Below, piece by piece: positions 43,778 through 52,099 of a DNA stretch of 64,000 bases (the stretch's first letter is position 1; every line of letters begins with the position of its first letter). The translations under genes were made by a program, and so were the position numbers. Location: contig NZ_SELT01000013.1 of NCBI RefSeq assembly GCF_004361065.1, forward strand, positions 1 to 64,000. Reading direction: 5' to 3'. Below the pieces are notes generated by a model, which saw nothing but the letters and a program-made list of their open reading frames with translations, had not been told where the DNA came from and ran no database searches. This DNA is from Cognatilysobacter terrigena (GTDB lineage: Bacteria; Pseudomonadota; Gammaproteobacteria; Xanthomonadales; Xanthomonadaceae).

Positions 43778-44329
43778 ATGGACCCCTCGCAGAACCCCCA
43801 CGTCTTCCACGCGACGACCATCCTGTCGGTGCGTCGCGATGGGCACGTCGCCGTCGGTGGCGATGGCCAGGTGACGCTCGGCAACACCGTGATGAAGGCG
43901 AACGCGCGCAAGGTGCGTCGCCTCGGCCGCGAAGGCCAGGTGCTCGCCGGCTTCGCCGGCGCCGCGGCCGACGCGTTCACCCTGTTCGAACTCTTCGAAT
44001 CCAAGCTCGAGAAGCATGGCCAGCTCACGCGCGCCGCGGTCGAGATGGCCAAGGACTGGCGCACCGAGCGTCGCCTCGGAAAGCTCGAAGCGCTGTTGTG
44101 CGTCGCCGACAAGGAAACCTCGCTGATCGTCTCCGGCACCGGCGACGTGATCGAGCCCGAGGACGGCATCGTCGCGATCGGCTCGGGCGGTGCGTATGCA
44201 CTGTCCGCCGCGCGCGCGCTTGTCGGGCATACGCAGCTCGACGCCCGCAGCATCGTCACCGAAGCGCTGAACATCGCCGGCGACGTCTGCATCTACACCA
44301 ACCGCAACATCGTGGTCGAAGAGATCTGA
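43778..44329 (+). CDS. hslV: ATP-dependent protease proteolytic subunit HslV (ClpQ)
   Basis: A 183-residue proteasome-related threonine protease subunit that forms a double hexamer with HslU. The mature N-terminus should be Thr13, after a 12-residue propeptide ([12 protein letters not shown]), giving [36 protein letters not shown] and [14 protein letters not shown] are conserved family segments. The propeptide is longer than in E. coli, which loses only Met, but such extensions occur in Xanthomonadaceae. It is cytoplasmic and degrades misfolded and regulatory proteins during heat stress. It is followed by hslU after 42 bases and preceded by the heat-shock promoter. Confidence 0.97.
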   Translation: MDPSQNPHVFHATTILSVRRDGHVAVGGDGQVTLGNTVMKANARKVRRLGREGQVLAGFAGAAADAFTLFELFESKLEKHGQLTRAAVEMAKDWRTERRLGKLEALLCVADKETSLIVSGTGDVIEPEDGIVAIGSGGAYALSAARALVGHTQLDARSIVTEALNIAGDVCIYTNRNIVVEEI

Positions 44330-44371
44330 GCGCACCGCGCCGATCGTCGACTGCCCTATACGAACGTCTCC

Positions 44372-45763
44372 ATGTCCGCGAAACCCGACACCTCCAGTTC
44401 GACCATGACCCCGCGCGAAATCGTGCAGGAGCTCGATCGCCACATCGTCGGCCAGCACGACGCCAAGCGTGCCGTGGCCATCGCGCTGCGCAACCGCTGG
44501 CGTCGCATGCAGCTCGAACCCGAGCTTCGCAACGAAGTGATGCCGAAGAACATCCTGATGATTGGCCCAACCGGCGTCGGCAAGACCGAGATCGCGCGTC
44601 GATTGGCCACGCTCGCGAACGCGCCGTTCGTGAAGGTGGAGGCCACGCGCTTCACCGAGGTCGGCTACGTCGGCAAGGACGTCGAGCAAATCGTCCGCGA
44701 CCTCGCCGACACCGCGGTCAAGATGTATCGCGAGCAGGCCAAGACGCGCGTGCGCACGCAGGCCGAGGAACGCGCGGAAGAGCGCATCCTCGATGCCTTG
44801 CTGCCGCGTCGCGAACGTGGCCCCGTGTTCGGCTTCGAGGACACGCAGGCGCACGACGACGACGCCGAGGAGCAGCGGAAGTACGAGGCCACGCGCACGA
44901 AGCTGCGCAAGCAGCTGCGCACCGGTGCGCTCGACGAGCGCGAGATCGAGATCGAGAGCGCGGTGAACGTCGGCGTCGACATCATGGCGCCGCCGGGCAT
45001 GGAGGAGATGGGCCAGCAGCTGCGCCAGATGTTCTCGCAGGTCGCCGGCGCGAAGACGCACCGCCGCAGCCTGAGCATCGCGACCGCGCGCTCGCAGCTG
45101 ATCGAGGAAGAGGCCGGCAAGCTGGTCAACGAAGAAGACGTGCGCGAGGCCGCGATCGAAGCCTGCGAGCAGCACGGCATCGTCTTCATCGACGAGATCG
45201 ACAAGATCGCCAAGCGCGGCGAGTCCGGCGTCACCGGCGGCGACGTCTCGCGCGAAGGCGTGCAGCGCGACCTGCTGCCGCTGGTCGAGGGCTCGACGGT
45301 GGCGACGAAGTACGGCTCGGTGAAGACGGACCACATCCTGTTCATCGCATCCGGCGCGTTCCACCTGGCCAAGCCCAGCGACCTGATTCCCGAGTTGCAG
45401 GGCCGCTTCCCGATCCGCGTCGAGCTGTCGTCGCTGTCGAAGGACGACTTCGTCAAGATCCTCACCGAGCCGCGCGCGTCGCTGACCACGCAGTACATGG
45501 AGCTGATGCGCACCGAAGGCGTGTCGCTGGTGTTCACGCCGGACGCGGTGGAGCGGCTGGCCGAACTCGCCGCGCTGGTCAACGAGCGCCAGGAGAACAT
45601 CGGCGCGCGTCGCCTGCACACCGTGCTGGAGCGCCTGCTCGACACGCTGAGCTTCGAAGCACCCGATCGCGACGGCCAGTCGGTGACGATCGATCGCGCC
45701 TACGTCGAAACGCACATCGGCGAGCTGGTCAAGGATCCCGACCTGTCGCGCTACATCCTCTGA
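44372..45763 (+). CDS. hslU: ATP-dependent protease ATPase subunit HslU (ClpY)
   Basis: A 463-residue AAA+ unfoldase. The Walker A motif GPTGVGKT has its Lys at residue 71; Walker B is [10 protein letters not shown]; the sensor/arginine region follows [12 protein letters not shown], and the C-terminus PDLSRYIL is the docking tail that inserts between HslV subunits. Between them lies the I-domain (about 110-240), which in this protein has an acidic patch near residues 155-165. An ATG at 44405 (MTPREIV) is an alternative start closer to the usual N-terminus. Its last 13 bases overlap the stop region of the convergent HExxH gene. Confidence 0.97.
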   Translation: MSAKPDTSSSTMTPREIVQELDRHIVGQHDAKRAVAIALRNRWRRMQLEPELRNEVMPKNILMIGPTGVGKTEIARRLATLANAPFVKVEATRFTEVGYVGKDVEQIVRDLADTAVKMYREQAKTRVRTQAEERAEERILDALLPRRERGPVFGFEDTQAHDDDAEEQRKYEATRTKLRKQLRTGALDEREIEIESAVNVGVDIMAPPGMEEMGQQLRQMFSQVAGAKTHRRSLSIATARSQLIEEEAGKLVNEEDVREAAIEACEQHGIVFIDEIDKIAKRGESGVTGGDVSREGVQRDLLPLVEGSTVATKYGSVKTDHILFIASGAFHLAKPSDLIPELQGRFPIRVELSSLSKDDFVKILTEPRASLTTQYMELMRTEGVSLVFTPDAVERLAELAALVNERQENIGARRLHTVLERLLDTLSFEAPDRDGQSVTIDRAYVETHIGELVKDPDLSRYIL

Positions 45764-46818
45764 GTCGCGCTCGGCGTGCCCGATGCCGGCGTCGACGCGA
45801 GCCGGCGCTGCGTGTCCGCATGTAGCAGCTCGCGCGCGGCGGCCTGCAGCGTGGCCACCGGCACCGTTTCGGGTGAGGCACCGAGTCGCGTGCGTAGGTC
45901 GTCGATGACGCGCTTGTTGGCGTAGTTGTGCGGCGCGTTGGTGTCGTCGCCCTGTGACGTCAGGAAGTAGTGCAGGCGACGCTCGCGCACCTTGTCGGCC
46001 ATCGCGAGCTCGACGAGCTTCGCGCGGTATTCGAGTTCCCAGTTCGCGAGGTTCTTGAAGCGCTGCTTGTCGGCGAAGTGCTGCGCTTCGTGCGCGAGGA
46101 AGACGACACGGAAGTCCTCGCCGTCGACGCCGCCGTCGTAGAGCGGAAGCACGGCGAAGAGTTTGGTATCGGTGGTCCAGCCGCCATTCGCACCGCGGTC
46201 GCACCGCGCGAACGACGACCAGCCGTAGCTCGCGAAATCCGCGAGGAGGTCGACGTCGACCGGCTGCGGGCCGTCCGGCAGCGACACCACGAACGGCCGC
46301 GTCTCCTGCGAATGCCACAGCATCAGCTCACGCAGCGGCGGCGTCACGCCGAGTTGCGCGTGCCAGCCGCGCGCGAGCAGCGTGCGTTCGACGACCGGTT
46401 CGACGTCGTCGAGCGTCGGCGCGGCCTTCGCGTCGACCTTCAGCTGCCCCCGTAGATCCGCAAGCAGTGCGGCTTCGGCTTGCGAGCGCCTGGCCGGCTC
46501 GCGCAGCGCGGCCCACCAGTAGTGCTGGTACGCGCCGAGCACGTCACGCACGACGGGATCGTCGATGGCGGTGGATGCCGGTGCGGGCGGTGGCGTCGCG
46601 CCGAAGCGCGCCTGCAGGCATTGCCGATAGGCGAGGTCCTTGCCGCTCCACTGCGCGTCGGGCACGGAGGCGAGCAGGGCGAGCGCGCGGGGCGCATCGC
46701 CTTCGAACATCGCGGCGGTCGAAGCATCGATCGCGGCCTGCGGCGAGGACGGGCCGGCCGCGTGCAGCGGCGCGGCGAGCAGGAGCAGGGCGGTCAGCAG
46801 GGAAGCGGGACGGGGCAT
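45751..46818 (-). CDS. Exported protein with HExxH motif, putative metallopeptidase
   Basis: A 355-residue protein. The signal peptide ([20 protein letters not shown]) supports the start at 46818; an ATG ten codons upstream (46848) is possible. Residues about 25-70 are Ala-rich and helical. A zincin-like HEAQH motif occurs in [17 protein letters not shown] (about 246-262), followed by a helix [13 protein letters not shown] that could supply the third ligand Glu. The C-terminus is polar. I do not recognise a named peptidase family, so peptidase activity is inferred from the motif alone. It lies 34 bases after an AraC-family regulator on the same strand, so the two may be one unit; its stop overlaps hslU by 13 bases. 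Confidence 0.72.
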   Translation of the reverse strand: MPRPASLLTALLLLAAPLHAAGPSSPQAAIDASTAAMFEGDAPRALALLASVPDAQWSGKDLAYRQCLQARFGATPPPAPASTAIDDPVVRDVLGAYQHYWWAALREPARRSQAEAALLADLRGQLKVDAKAAPTLDDVEPVVERTLLARGWHAQLGVTPPLRELMLWHSQETRPFVVSLPDGPQPVDVDLLADFASYGWSSFARCDRGANGGWTTDTKLFAVLPLYDGGVDGEDFRVVFLAHEAQHFADKQRFKNLANWELEYRAKLVELAMADKVRERRLHYFLTSQGDDTNAPHNYANKRVIDDLRTRLGASPETVPVATLQAAARELLHADTQRRLASTPASGTPSATQRM

Positions 46819-46852
46819 GGGGGCGCGACGTGGCGGACGAAGCGCCATCCCA

Positions 46853-47548
46853 TCACGCCATTGCGGGTCGGTCTTGAACGCAGTTGAGGCGGCGTCGCAA
46901 TTCAGTGGGTGCCAGGCCCGTCTCCTCGCGGCAGGTGCGGGTGAAATGCGGCTGGTCGGCGAAACCCGCCTCGATGGCGACCTCCGCAAGCGGCCGCTCG
47001 CTTCGCAGCAGCACCAGTGCGCGCTGCCAGCGGATCTCGCGACGCAGTCGCTGCGGCGAGAACCCGTACGCCGCCGCGATCGCGCGACTCGCGTGCGCAG
47101 GCGCGATGTCGAGCGCCGCGGTGATGTCACCGATCGACAGCGCATCGTCGCGAAGGCGCTCGACGAATTCGCGCTGCCAGTTCGGCAGGTCGATACCGGC
47201 ATCGTCCACGCGCGTGCAACTCGCGAGCAGCAGGCCGACACGCTCGGGTGCACGTACGAACACGGCGCGCGCCTCGATGAGCGAAGGCGCACGGAATACA
47301 CCGGGCGTCACGTCGCCGACCAGTGGCGCATTGAGCACGCGTGCACCGTGGCGACCGAAGCGATTGCCGTGCGCCTGCAATGCCGGATGGACGACGATCA
47401 GCCCGGGCTCGCAACGACGCGGGCCGTCGAGTCCGATCTCGACATGCGCGCCGTCGGATACCAGCGCCGCGTAGGCACCGGCATGGCGATGCACCGGCAG
47501 GCCCGAGTCGGGCGCGTGGCGCGTCTCCCTGTGCGGCGTCGGATGCAT
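46853..47548 (-). CDS. AraC-family transcriptional regulator
   Basis: A 231-residue regulator. Residues about 15-95 form an AraC-type cupin sensing domain (HRHAGAYAALVSDGAHVEIGL, VVHPALQAHGNRFG). The DNA-binding domain covers about 130-222 with two helix-turn-helix motifs: ITAALDIAPAHASRAIAAAYG with SPQRLRREIRWQRAL, and LAEVAIEAGFADQPHFTRT with GLAPTELRRR. The protein is shorter than typical AraC members because the sensor is compact. It could regulate the downstream HExxH gene or the divergent/adjacent membrane protein, but no operator is identified. Confidence 0.88.
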   Translation of the reverse strand: MHPTPHRETRHAPDSGLPVHRHAGAYAALVSDGAHVEIGLDGPRRCEPGLIVVHPALQAHGNRFGRHGARVLNAPLVGDVTPGVFRAPSLIEARAVFVRAPERVGLLLASCTRVDDAGIDLPNWQREFVERLRDDALSIGDITAALDIAPAHASRAIAAAYGFSPQRLRREIRWQRALVLLRSERPLAEVAIEAGFADQPHFTRTCREETGLAPTELRRRLNCVQDRPAMA

Positions 47549-47605
47549 GTCGGCCTCGACCGGCGGCGCGCATGCGCCGGTGTCGAGCGTAGCGCGGGCG
47601 CCGCC

Positions 47606-48091
47606 TCAGGGGGGCGACGACGGATCGATGCGCAGCAGGCGGCTGACGATCGGCAGTACGAACCACAGTGCGACGAAGACGACGAGCAGGGCGGCCGCGA
47701 TCGCGAACCCGGCGCGTGCGCCGTCGATGAGCCGCCCGACGAGGTAGGCATCGATGACGAGTGCGGCCATCAGCATCGGCATGCCCGCCATCAGCAGGCG
47801 CGTCGACAGGCGCAGGAAATGCGCGGTGACGAGGCCGGGTGCGGTGAGGCGGTGATACGCCGCGGGCGTCATGATCAACGCGATGGCGACGACGACGAGC
47901 GCGATCGACACGAGGTGCAGCTCCTTTTCCGACTGCGTGAGTGCAGTCTGGAAGCGATCGCTGAAGACCGCGACGAGCTGGAAGCCGAACAGCGCCTGCA
48001 CGCCCGGCAACACCATGCGGCATTCCTCGATCAGGTGATCGGCCGCCTTGGTGAGCGACAACGCTTCGGCGCCTGCGGAACCTTCATGCAT
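47606..48091 (-). CDS. DUF6328 family membrane protein
   Basis: A 161-residue membrane protein. The N-terminal 20 residues are soluble (EALSLTKAADHLIEECRMVLPG), then ALFGFQLVAVFSDRF and four hydrophobic helices (about 30-45, 60-78, 95-115 and 125-150). This matches the DUF6328 family, whose members have the LIEECRMVLPGVQALFGFQL-type start (seen here in parts); function unknown. Start 48091 has a GAGGAGG box. A 16-bp perfect palindrome lies about 80 bases upstream of the ATG (48172-48187), a possible operator. Confidence 0.78.
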   Translation of the reverse strand: MHEGSAGAEALSLTKAADHLIEECRMVLPGVQALFGFQLVAVFSDRFQTALTQSEKELHLVSIALVVVAIALIMTPAAYHRLTAPGLVTAHFLRLSTRLLMAGMPMLMAALVIDAYLVGRLIDGARAGFAIAAALLVVFVALWFVLPIVSRLLRIDPSSPP

Positions 48092-48171
48092 CGGGACAAC
48101 CTCCTCGACCGGACGATGTCGCAGCACGCGTCGCCGCGGCGTAACGGCCGCTCGACGCCGTCGCAGCGCGT

Positions 48172-48187
48172 GCGTCGTGCACGACGC
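48172..48187 (-). promoter_or_regulatory. 16-bp perfect palindrome upstream of the DUF6328 gene
   Basis: GCGTCGTGCACGACGC is a perfect inverted repeat with no spacer, 81-96 bases before the ATG at 48091. Its symmetry and position suit a dimeric repressor or activator site. No protein partner can be named. Confidence 0.3.
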
Positions 48188-48364
48188 GGCAGGCTGAACC
48201 AGACAGCCCCTCGCTGTCGCAACGATGAACCATGCGGGTTTCGAGGCTGTTTTGCGGCATTTTTCGATCGAACGTCGACATCGCACTTCATAAGGTCGCA
48301 CTCGTGACGCACGGGGACATGCATCGCCGCATCCGCGACGAACCCGATGCAGGAGTCGAACAGA

Positions 48365-48802
48365 ATGGCGATCGTGATGATCCAGGGGCCCGACACCGCG
48401 GAGGGCCGACTACCCATCGAGGCCGTGGAAGCCGGCCTCAACGAGCGGGCTCGACAGGCGGGACATGCGCTCCTGCACTACCGCTGCGCGACGGAAGAGC
48501 AGTTGCTTGAACGCCTGTCGCGCATGGACCGCGGCGAGGCCGACATCAACCTGTTCGATCCCGGCGCGTGCGCGACCGATCGCGAGCGCGTGCGCGTCGC
48601 GCTGACGCATCTGCAGGTGCCGTACATCGAGGTCCACGACGACAGCTTCGATCGGCCGGAGCCGGTGCTGCCGGAGGATTCGGGTCCGCGTGTCGCCGTC
48701 GTCAACGGCTACGAGGCGCAGAGCTACACGCTGGCGATGTCGGTCGCGCTGGAGGCGCTGGGCTGCGCCGAATGCGAGAACGAGTTCAACGTGGGGACGT
48801 GA
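48365..48802 (+). CDS. AroQ-like protein (type II dehydroquinase fold), probably not a dehydratase
   Basis: A 145-residue protein whose order of motifs follows type II 3-dehydroquinate dehydratases: MAIVMIQGPDTAEGRLP (compare the NGPNLNLLG start), ALLHYRCATEEQLLERLSRM (compare RQSNHEGELI), ADINLFDPGACATDRERVRVALTHLQVPYIEVHDDSF (compare INPGAYTHTSVALRDA and PVIEVHLSN), seen here in parts. Key catalytic elements differ: the lid Tyr/Arg segment and the PGAYTH motif are altered (PGACAT). So it has the fold but may have a different or lost activity. The ATG at 48365 is preferred over 48347 because an AGGAG box lies between them. It lies just upstream of ubiE. Confidence 0.75.
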   Translation: MAIVMIQGPDTAEGRLPIEAVEAGLNERARQAGHALLHYRCATEEQLLERLSRMDRGEADINLFDPGACATDRERVRVALTHLQVPYIEVHDDSFDRPEPVLPEDSGPRVAVVNGYEAQSYTLAMSVALEALGCAECENEFNVGT

Positions 48803-48826
48803 GCGGCCCCGGGGCGGGCGGGGTGC

Positions 48827-48832
48827 GATAAT
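48827..48832 (+). promoter_or_regulatory. Candidate -10 box GATAAT; ubiE mRNA possibly leaderless
   Basis: GATAAT ends six bases before the ubiE ATG at 48839, so transcription would start at the codon itself. There is no Shine-Dalgarno at a useful distance. The six-base spacer CGCCGC is identical to that before lptM. Confidence 0.45.
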
Positions 48833-48838
48833 CGCCGC

Positions 48839-49597
48839 ATGAACGACGACACCCGCCCCGGCACCACCCATTTCGGCTATCGCGACGTGCCCGTCGGCGA
48901 GAAGCAGAAGCTCGTCGGCGAGGTGTTCTCGTCGGTCGCGTCGAAGTACGACGTGATGAACGACCTGATGTCGCTGGGCATCCACCGCTTGTGGAAGCGC
49001 TACTTCGTCGCGACCGCGCAGGCCAAGCGCGGCGATCGCGTGCTCGACCTCGCCGGCGGCACGGGCGACATCGCGGTGCTGCTCAAGGATCGCGTCGGCG
49101 ATGCGGGCGAAGTGGTGGTCGGCGACATCAACGGCGACATGCTGCGCGTCGGCCGGGACCGCCTGACCGATCGCGGTTTGGTCCGGGGCCTCGACTGGGT
49201 GCAGTGCAACGCCCAGGCGCTGCCGTTCCCGGACAACAGCTTCGACCTCGTCACCATCGCCTTCGGCCTGCGCAACGTCACCGACAAGGACGCCGGCCTG
49301 CGTGAGATGCATCGCGTGCTGCGCCCGGGCGGACAGGCGCGCGTGCTGGAGTTCTCGCAGGTCACGGCCGACTGGTTCCGCCCGATCTACGACTTCCACT
49401 CGTTCAACGTGCTGCCGAAGCTCGGCGCGATGATCGCGGGCGACGAAGGCAGCTACCGCTATCTCGCCGAGAGCATTCGTAAGCACCCGCCGCAGCGCGA
49501 GCTGCAGTCGATGATGGACGCCGCGGGTTTCGTGCGTACGCAGTACCGCAACATGTCGGCGGGCATCGTCGCGATCCACACGGGCTACAAGGCCTGA
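48839..49597 (+). CDS. ubiE: Ubiquinone/menaquinone C-methyltransferase UbiE
   Basis: A 252-residue SAM-dependent C-methyltransferase of quinone synthesis. THFGYRDVPVGEKQKLVGEVFSSVASKYDVMNDLMS, seen in parts, is the UbiE N-terminal signature; the SAM motif VLDLAGGTGD lies at about 68-77; AFGLRNVTDK is the next family motif and EGSYRYLAESIRKHPPQ near the C-terminus is diagnostic. Cytoplasmic, membrane-associated with the Ubi complex. It is likely transcribed on its own and is followed by a strong bidirectional terminator. Confidence 0.96.
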   Translation: MNDDTRPGTTHFGYRDVPVGEKQKLVGEVFSSVASKYDVMNDLMSLGIHRLWKRYFVATAQAKRGDRVLDLAGGTGDIAVLLKDRVGDAGEVVVGDINGDMLRVGRDRLTDRGLVRGLDWVQCNAQALPFPDNSFDLVTIAFGLRNVTDKDAGLREMHRVLRPGGQARVLEFSQVTADWFRPIYDFHSFNVLPKLGAMIAGDEGSYRYLAESIRKHPPQRELQSMMDAAGFVRTQYRNMSAGIVAIHTGYKA

Positions 49598-49639
49598 CGG
49601 CGGCACCGCTGCGATAAGCCGATTGGTGCTGAAAAAACG

Positions 49640-49663
49640 AGAGCCGCCCCGAAGGGCGGCTCT
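49640..49663. terminator. Bidirectional intrinsic terminator between ubiE and the convergent outer-membrane protein gene
   Basis: AGAGCCGCCC (49640-49649) pairs with GGGCGGCTCT (49654-49663) over the loop CGAA; a run of six A precedes and TTTCGTT follows, and these flanks can extend the stem. It serves both convergent genes. Confidence 0.85.
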
Positions 49664-49686
49664 TTCGTTATCCGACCTGGCGAACG

Positions 49687-51879
49687 TTACGGCTGCCAGC
49701 CGTAGCTCATCTTGACGAACACGCCGCGCTGGCTGGCGAACATGCTCGGGTTGTCGTCGTCGAGGAAGCCGCCGACGGTGCCGCCTGCGAACAGCGCGGT
49801 GCGCGGATTGACCTTGTACGAATAGATCAGCTGCGCGCCGATGTCGCGGGCGTGGCGGTTGACCGGATTGACGTACAGCGTCGGGTCCTTGTCGATGTTG
49901 CTGCCCTGTACGGCGATGCGCAGGCGCTGGCGCGGATCCAGCTGCCAGCCGAAGCGCAGGTCGAACACGGTGGCTTCGAACGCGGTGCCGCCGTCGCGAC
50001 GCAGGCTCTGCTGGAACAGGTCGGCATTGACGCTGAGCCCGCGGCCGAACGAGAAGTTGCCGAAGATGTCGAAGTAGCGGCCCTGGCCACGGCTGGACGC
50101 CGCGAGATCGATCTGCGGACCCACGCGGAAATTCGCACCGACCTGCACGCCCGAACGTGGCGTCATGTTGCCGAACAGGTTGACGTACGACTCGTCGAAC
50201 AACTGGTTGTTCCAGAACCGCACACGCGTCAGGCCGTGGATGCCGAAGTTGCTCTGCCACGGGCCATTCGCCTGCACCTGCGCTTCGAGTTCGCGTTCGA
50301 GCAATTGCCCATCGAAGCGATGGGTGATGTCGAAGTCGCTGTAGAACTGCACCTTGGTGATGCTCGAGTCCTTGTCGAAGTACAGGTTATAGCCGCCGCC
50401 GAGCAGCGACTTGTCGTAGCCGACCTGGCCGATGAAGCCGAGGTCCGCACGGAAGCCCGGGTCGATCTGCTCGTGCCAGGTGTTCATGAACCAGTTGCGG
50501 CTGTCGTACGCGTACTCGCCGCGCCAGGCATTGCCCTTGGGCGTGGTGTCGCTCACGTTGAATGCGAGCGGATAGTCCGACTCACTGCGCAGGAACTGCG
50601 CCGTCACCGTGTGGTTGCCCTTCTGCCAGCGGCCGTCGACGCCGGCGACGTCGTTGCTGTAGCCGTCGCCATGGCGCGCGGTCGCGATCACGCCGAGGCT
50701 GGTGCTCGCGTTGAGGTCGTGGCGGTAGCGGCCGACGAAGACGTTGTTCGACTCTTCGAAGATGTCGAAGCTCGAGCCGAGCACGCCGGGCTTGAGCAGC
50801 TGCGTCACCGAATCGCGCGCGAGGAACGCACCGTAGGCGCCACTGCCGGTGCGGCCGGTGGTGCGCACGCCGAAATCCGGATCCGCGATCTGGCGCGTGT
50901 AGAGCACCTGGAACGGCGTGTTGAAGTAGTCCGCGCCTTCCATGAAGAAGGGGCGCTTTTCCGGCTGATACAGCGCGAAATTGCTAGTGAGGTCGAGCTG
51001 CGCCTGGTCGGATTCGACCTGCGAGAAGTCCGGATTGATCGTCGCGTTGAGCGTCAGGTTGGGCGAGGGCGCCCACGACACATCGACGCCCGGCTCGATC
51101 TGCACGCCGTCGCCATGCCACGGGCCGTTGCGCGAATCGCGCGACTGCGCGTCAGTGATCGTGAGCGTCGGCACGATCTCGAGGTTGCGGCCCTGCTGCG
51201 CATCCTGCATGCCCTCGATCTTGGCCGTGTGGCAGAGCAGGCAGTTGCCGCCGCGCGGCACCTTCACGTTCGCGAGCTGGTGGCGGATGTTGCGCGGATA
51301 GTTGCGGAACGCGATCACGCCCCAGCGTCGCGGGCCGGGCGCGCCGCTGAAACGCAGCGTCGAGAACGGAATGCGGATCTCGACGTCGTAGCCGGTGTCG
51401 GTGATGCGGCCGGCGCTGGTCCAGAGGCCGTCCCACGAATCGTCCTCGTTGCTCGTCGCTTCCTCGCGGATCAGGTCCATCTGGATGCCGAGCGGATTGA
51501 CGAAGAACTCGTAGTTGCGACGGTGGTCGTCGAACGTGTCGAGCATGATGCCGACGAAGTCGTCCTTGTAGGCCGCATCGCGATCGGTGAGGTGCGCGCG
51601 GATTTCCTTTGGGTTGTCCTCGGCGTGGAAGGCGAGGTAGACGGCGTCGCGCGTCGTCGCCATGCGCATGGTGGTGCGCACCGGCGCCGGCGTGTTGTCG
51701 GCCGGCGAGATCTCATAGGCGAGGTCGATCGGAACGGCCTGCGACCACGCGGCGTCGTCGAGCTTGCCGTCGATGACGATCTCGCCCTCGATGTGCGGAA
51801 TGCGCGTCACCTCCTGCGCGAACGCGGTCGGGATCAGGAAGGCGGTGGCGAGCGCGAGGGCGGTACGGATCGGCTTCAT
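49687..51879 (-). CDS. CBM9-like/DUF5916 outer-membrane protein with a CXXCH motif
   Basis: A 730-residue exported protein. A signal peptide (1-21, ending AFAQ) is followed by a carbohydrate-binding family 9-like domain (about 27-200: IDGKLDDAAWSQA, DDFVGIMLDTFDDHRRNYEFFVNP in part) and a DUF5916 region that ends in a large beta barrel with an aromatic-type C-terminus (FVKMSYGWQP). Between them lies CLLCH at residues 213-217, a c-type haem attachment motif unusual in this family as I know it. NPDFSQVESDQAQLDLTSNF (in parts) is the DUF5916 hallmark. The gene has its own terminator and probably stands alone. The start at 51879 is fixed by the signal peptide. Function unknown; surface polymer binding or uptake is inferred. 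Confidence 0.83.
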   Translation of the reverse strand: MKPIRTALALATAFLIPTAFAQEVTRIPHIEGEIVIDGKLDDAAWSQAVPIDLAYEISPADNTPAPVRTTMRMATTRDAVYLAFHAEDNPKEIRAHLTDRDAAYKDDFVGIMLDTFDDHRRNYEFFVNPLGIQMDLIREEATSNEDDSWDGLWTSAGRITDTGYDVEIRIPFSTLRFSGAPGPRRWGVIAFRNYPRNIRHQLANVKVPRGGNCLLCHTAKIEGMQDAQQGRNLEIVPTLTITDAQSRDSRNGPWHGDGVQIEPGVDVSWAPSPNLTLNATINPDFSQVESDQAQLDLTSNFALYQPEKRPFFMEGADYFNTPFQVLYTRQIADPDFGVRTTGRTGSGAYGAFLARDSVTQLLKPGVLGSSFDIFEESNNVFVGRYRHDLNASTSLGVIATARHGDGYSNDVAGVDGRWQKGNHTVTAQFLRSESDYPLAFNVSDTTPKGNAWRGEYAYDSRNWFMNTWHEQIDPGFRADLGFIGQVGYDKSLLGGGYNLYFDKDSSITKVQFYSDFDITHRFDGQLLERELEAQVQANGPWQSNFGIHGLTRVRFWNNQLFDESYVNLFGNMTPRSGVQVGANFRVGPQIDLAASSRGQGRYFDIFGNFSFGRGLSVNADLFQQSLRRDGGTAFEATVFDLRFGWQLDPRQRLRIAVQGSNIDKDPTLYVNPVNRHARDIGAQLIYSYKVNPRTALFAGGTVGGFLDDDNPSMFASQRGVFVKMSYGWQP

Positions 51880-52064
51880 CGGGAGTCGGGCTGTGGCGTC
51901 ACGCACCAAGATGCGTCGCAGCGGGTCCGGGTTTAGCCGGCGTCGCCATGACCGATGGCACGTGTCACGCCTTCGGAGGGCGAGCGGAGTGGCGGCGAGG
52001 ATGCGGGAGTGAACGCATGCGGACCCGTGCCGGAAGTCGGGCCGACCTGCGACGGGGCGCGCAG

Positions 52065-52070
52065 TACACT
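52065..52070 (+). promoter_or_regulatory. Candidate -10 box TACACT before the M1 aminopeptidase gene
   Basis: TACACT, the same hexamer as before lptM, lies here 29 bases before the ATG at 52100, giving a predicted leader of about 22 bases. No -35 element is clear. Confidence 0.3.
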
Positions 52071-52099
52071 CGCGGCGACCACCGACGGGCCCCCCAACG

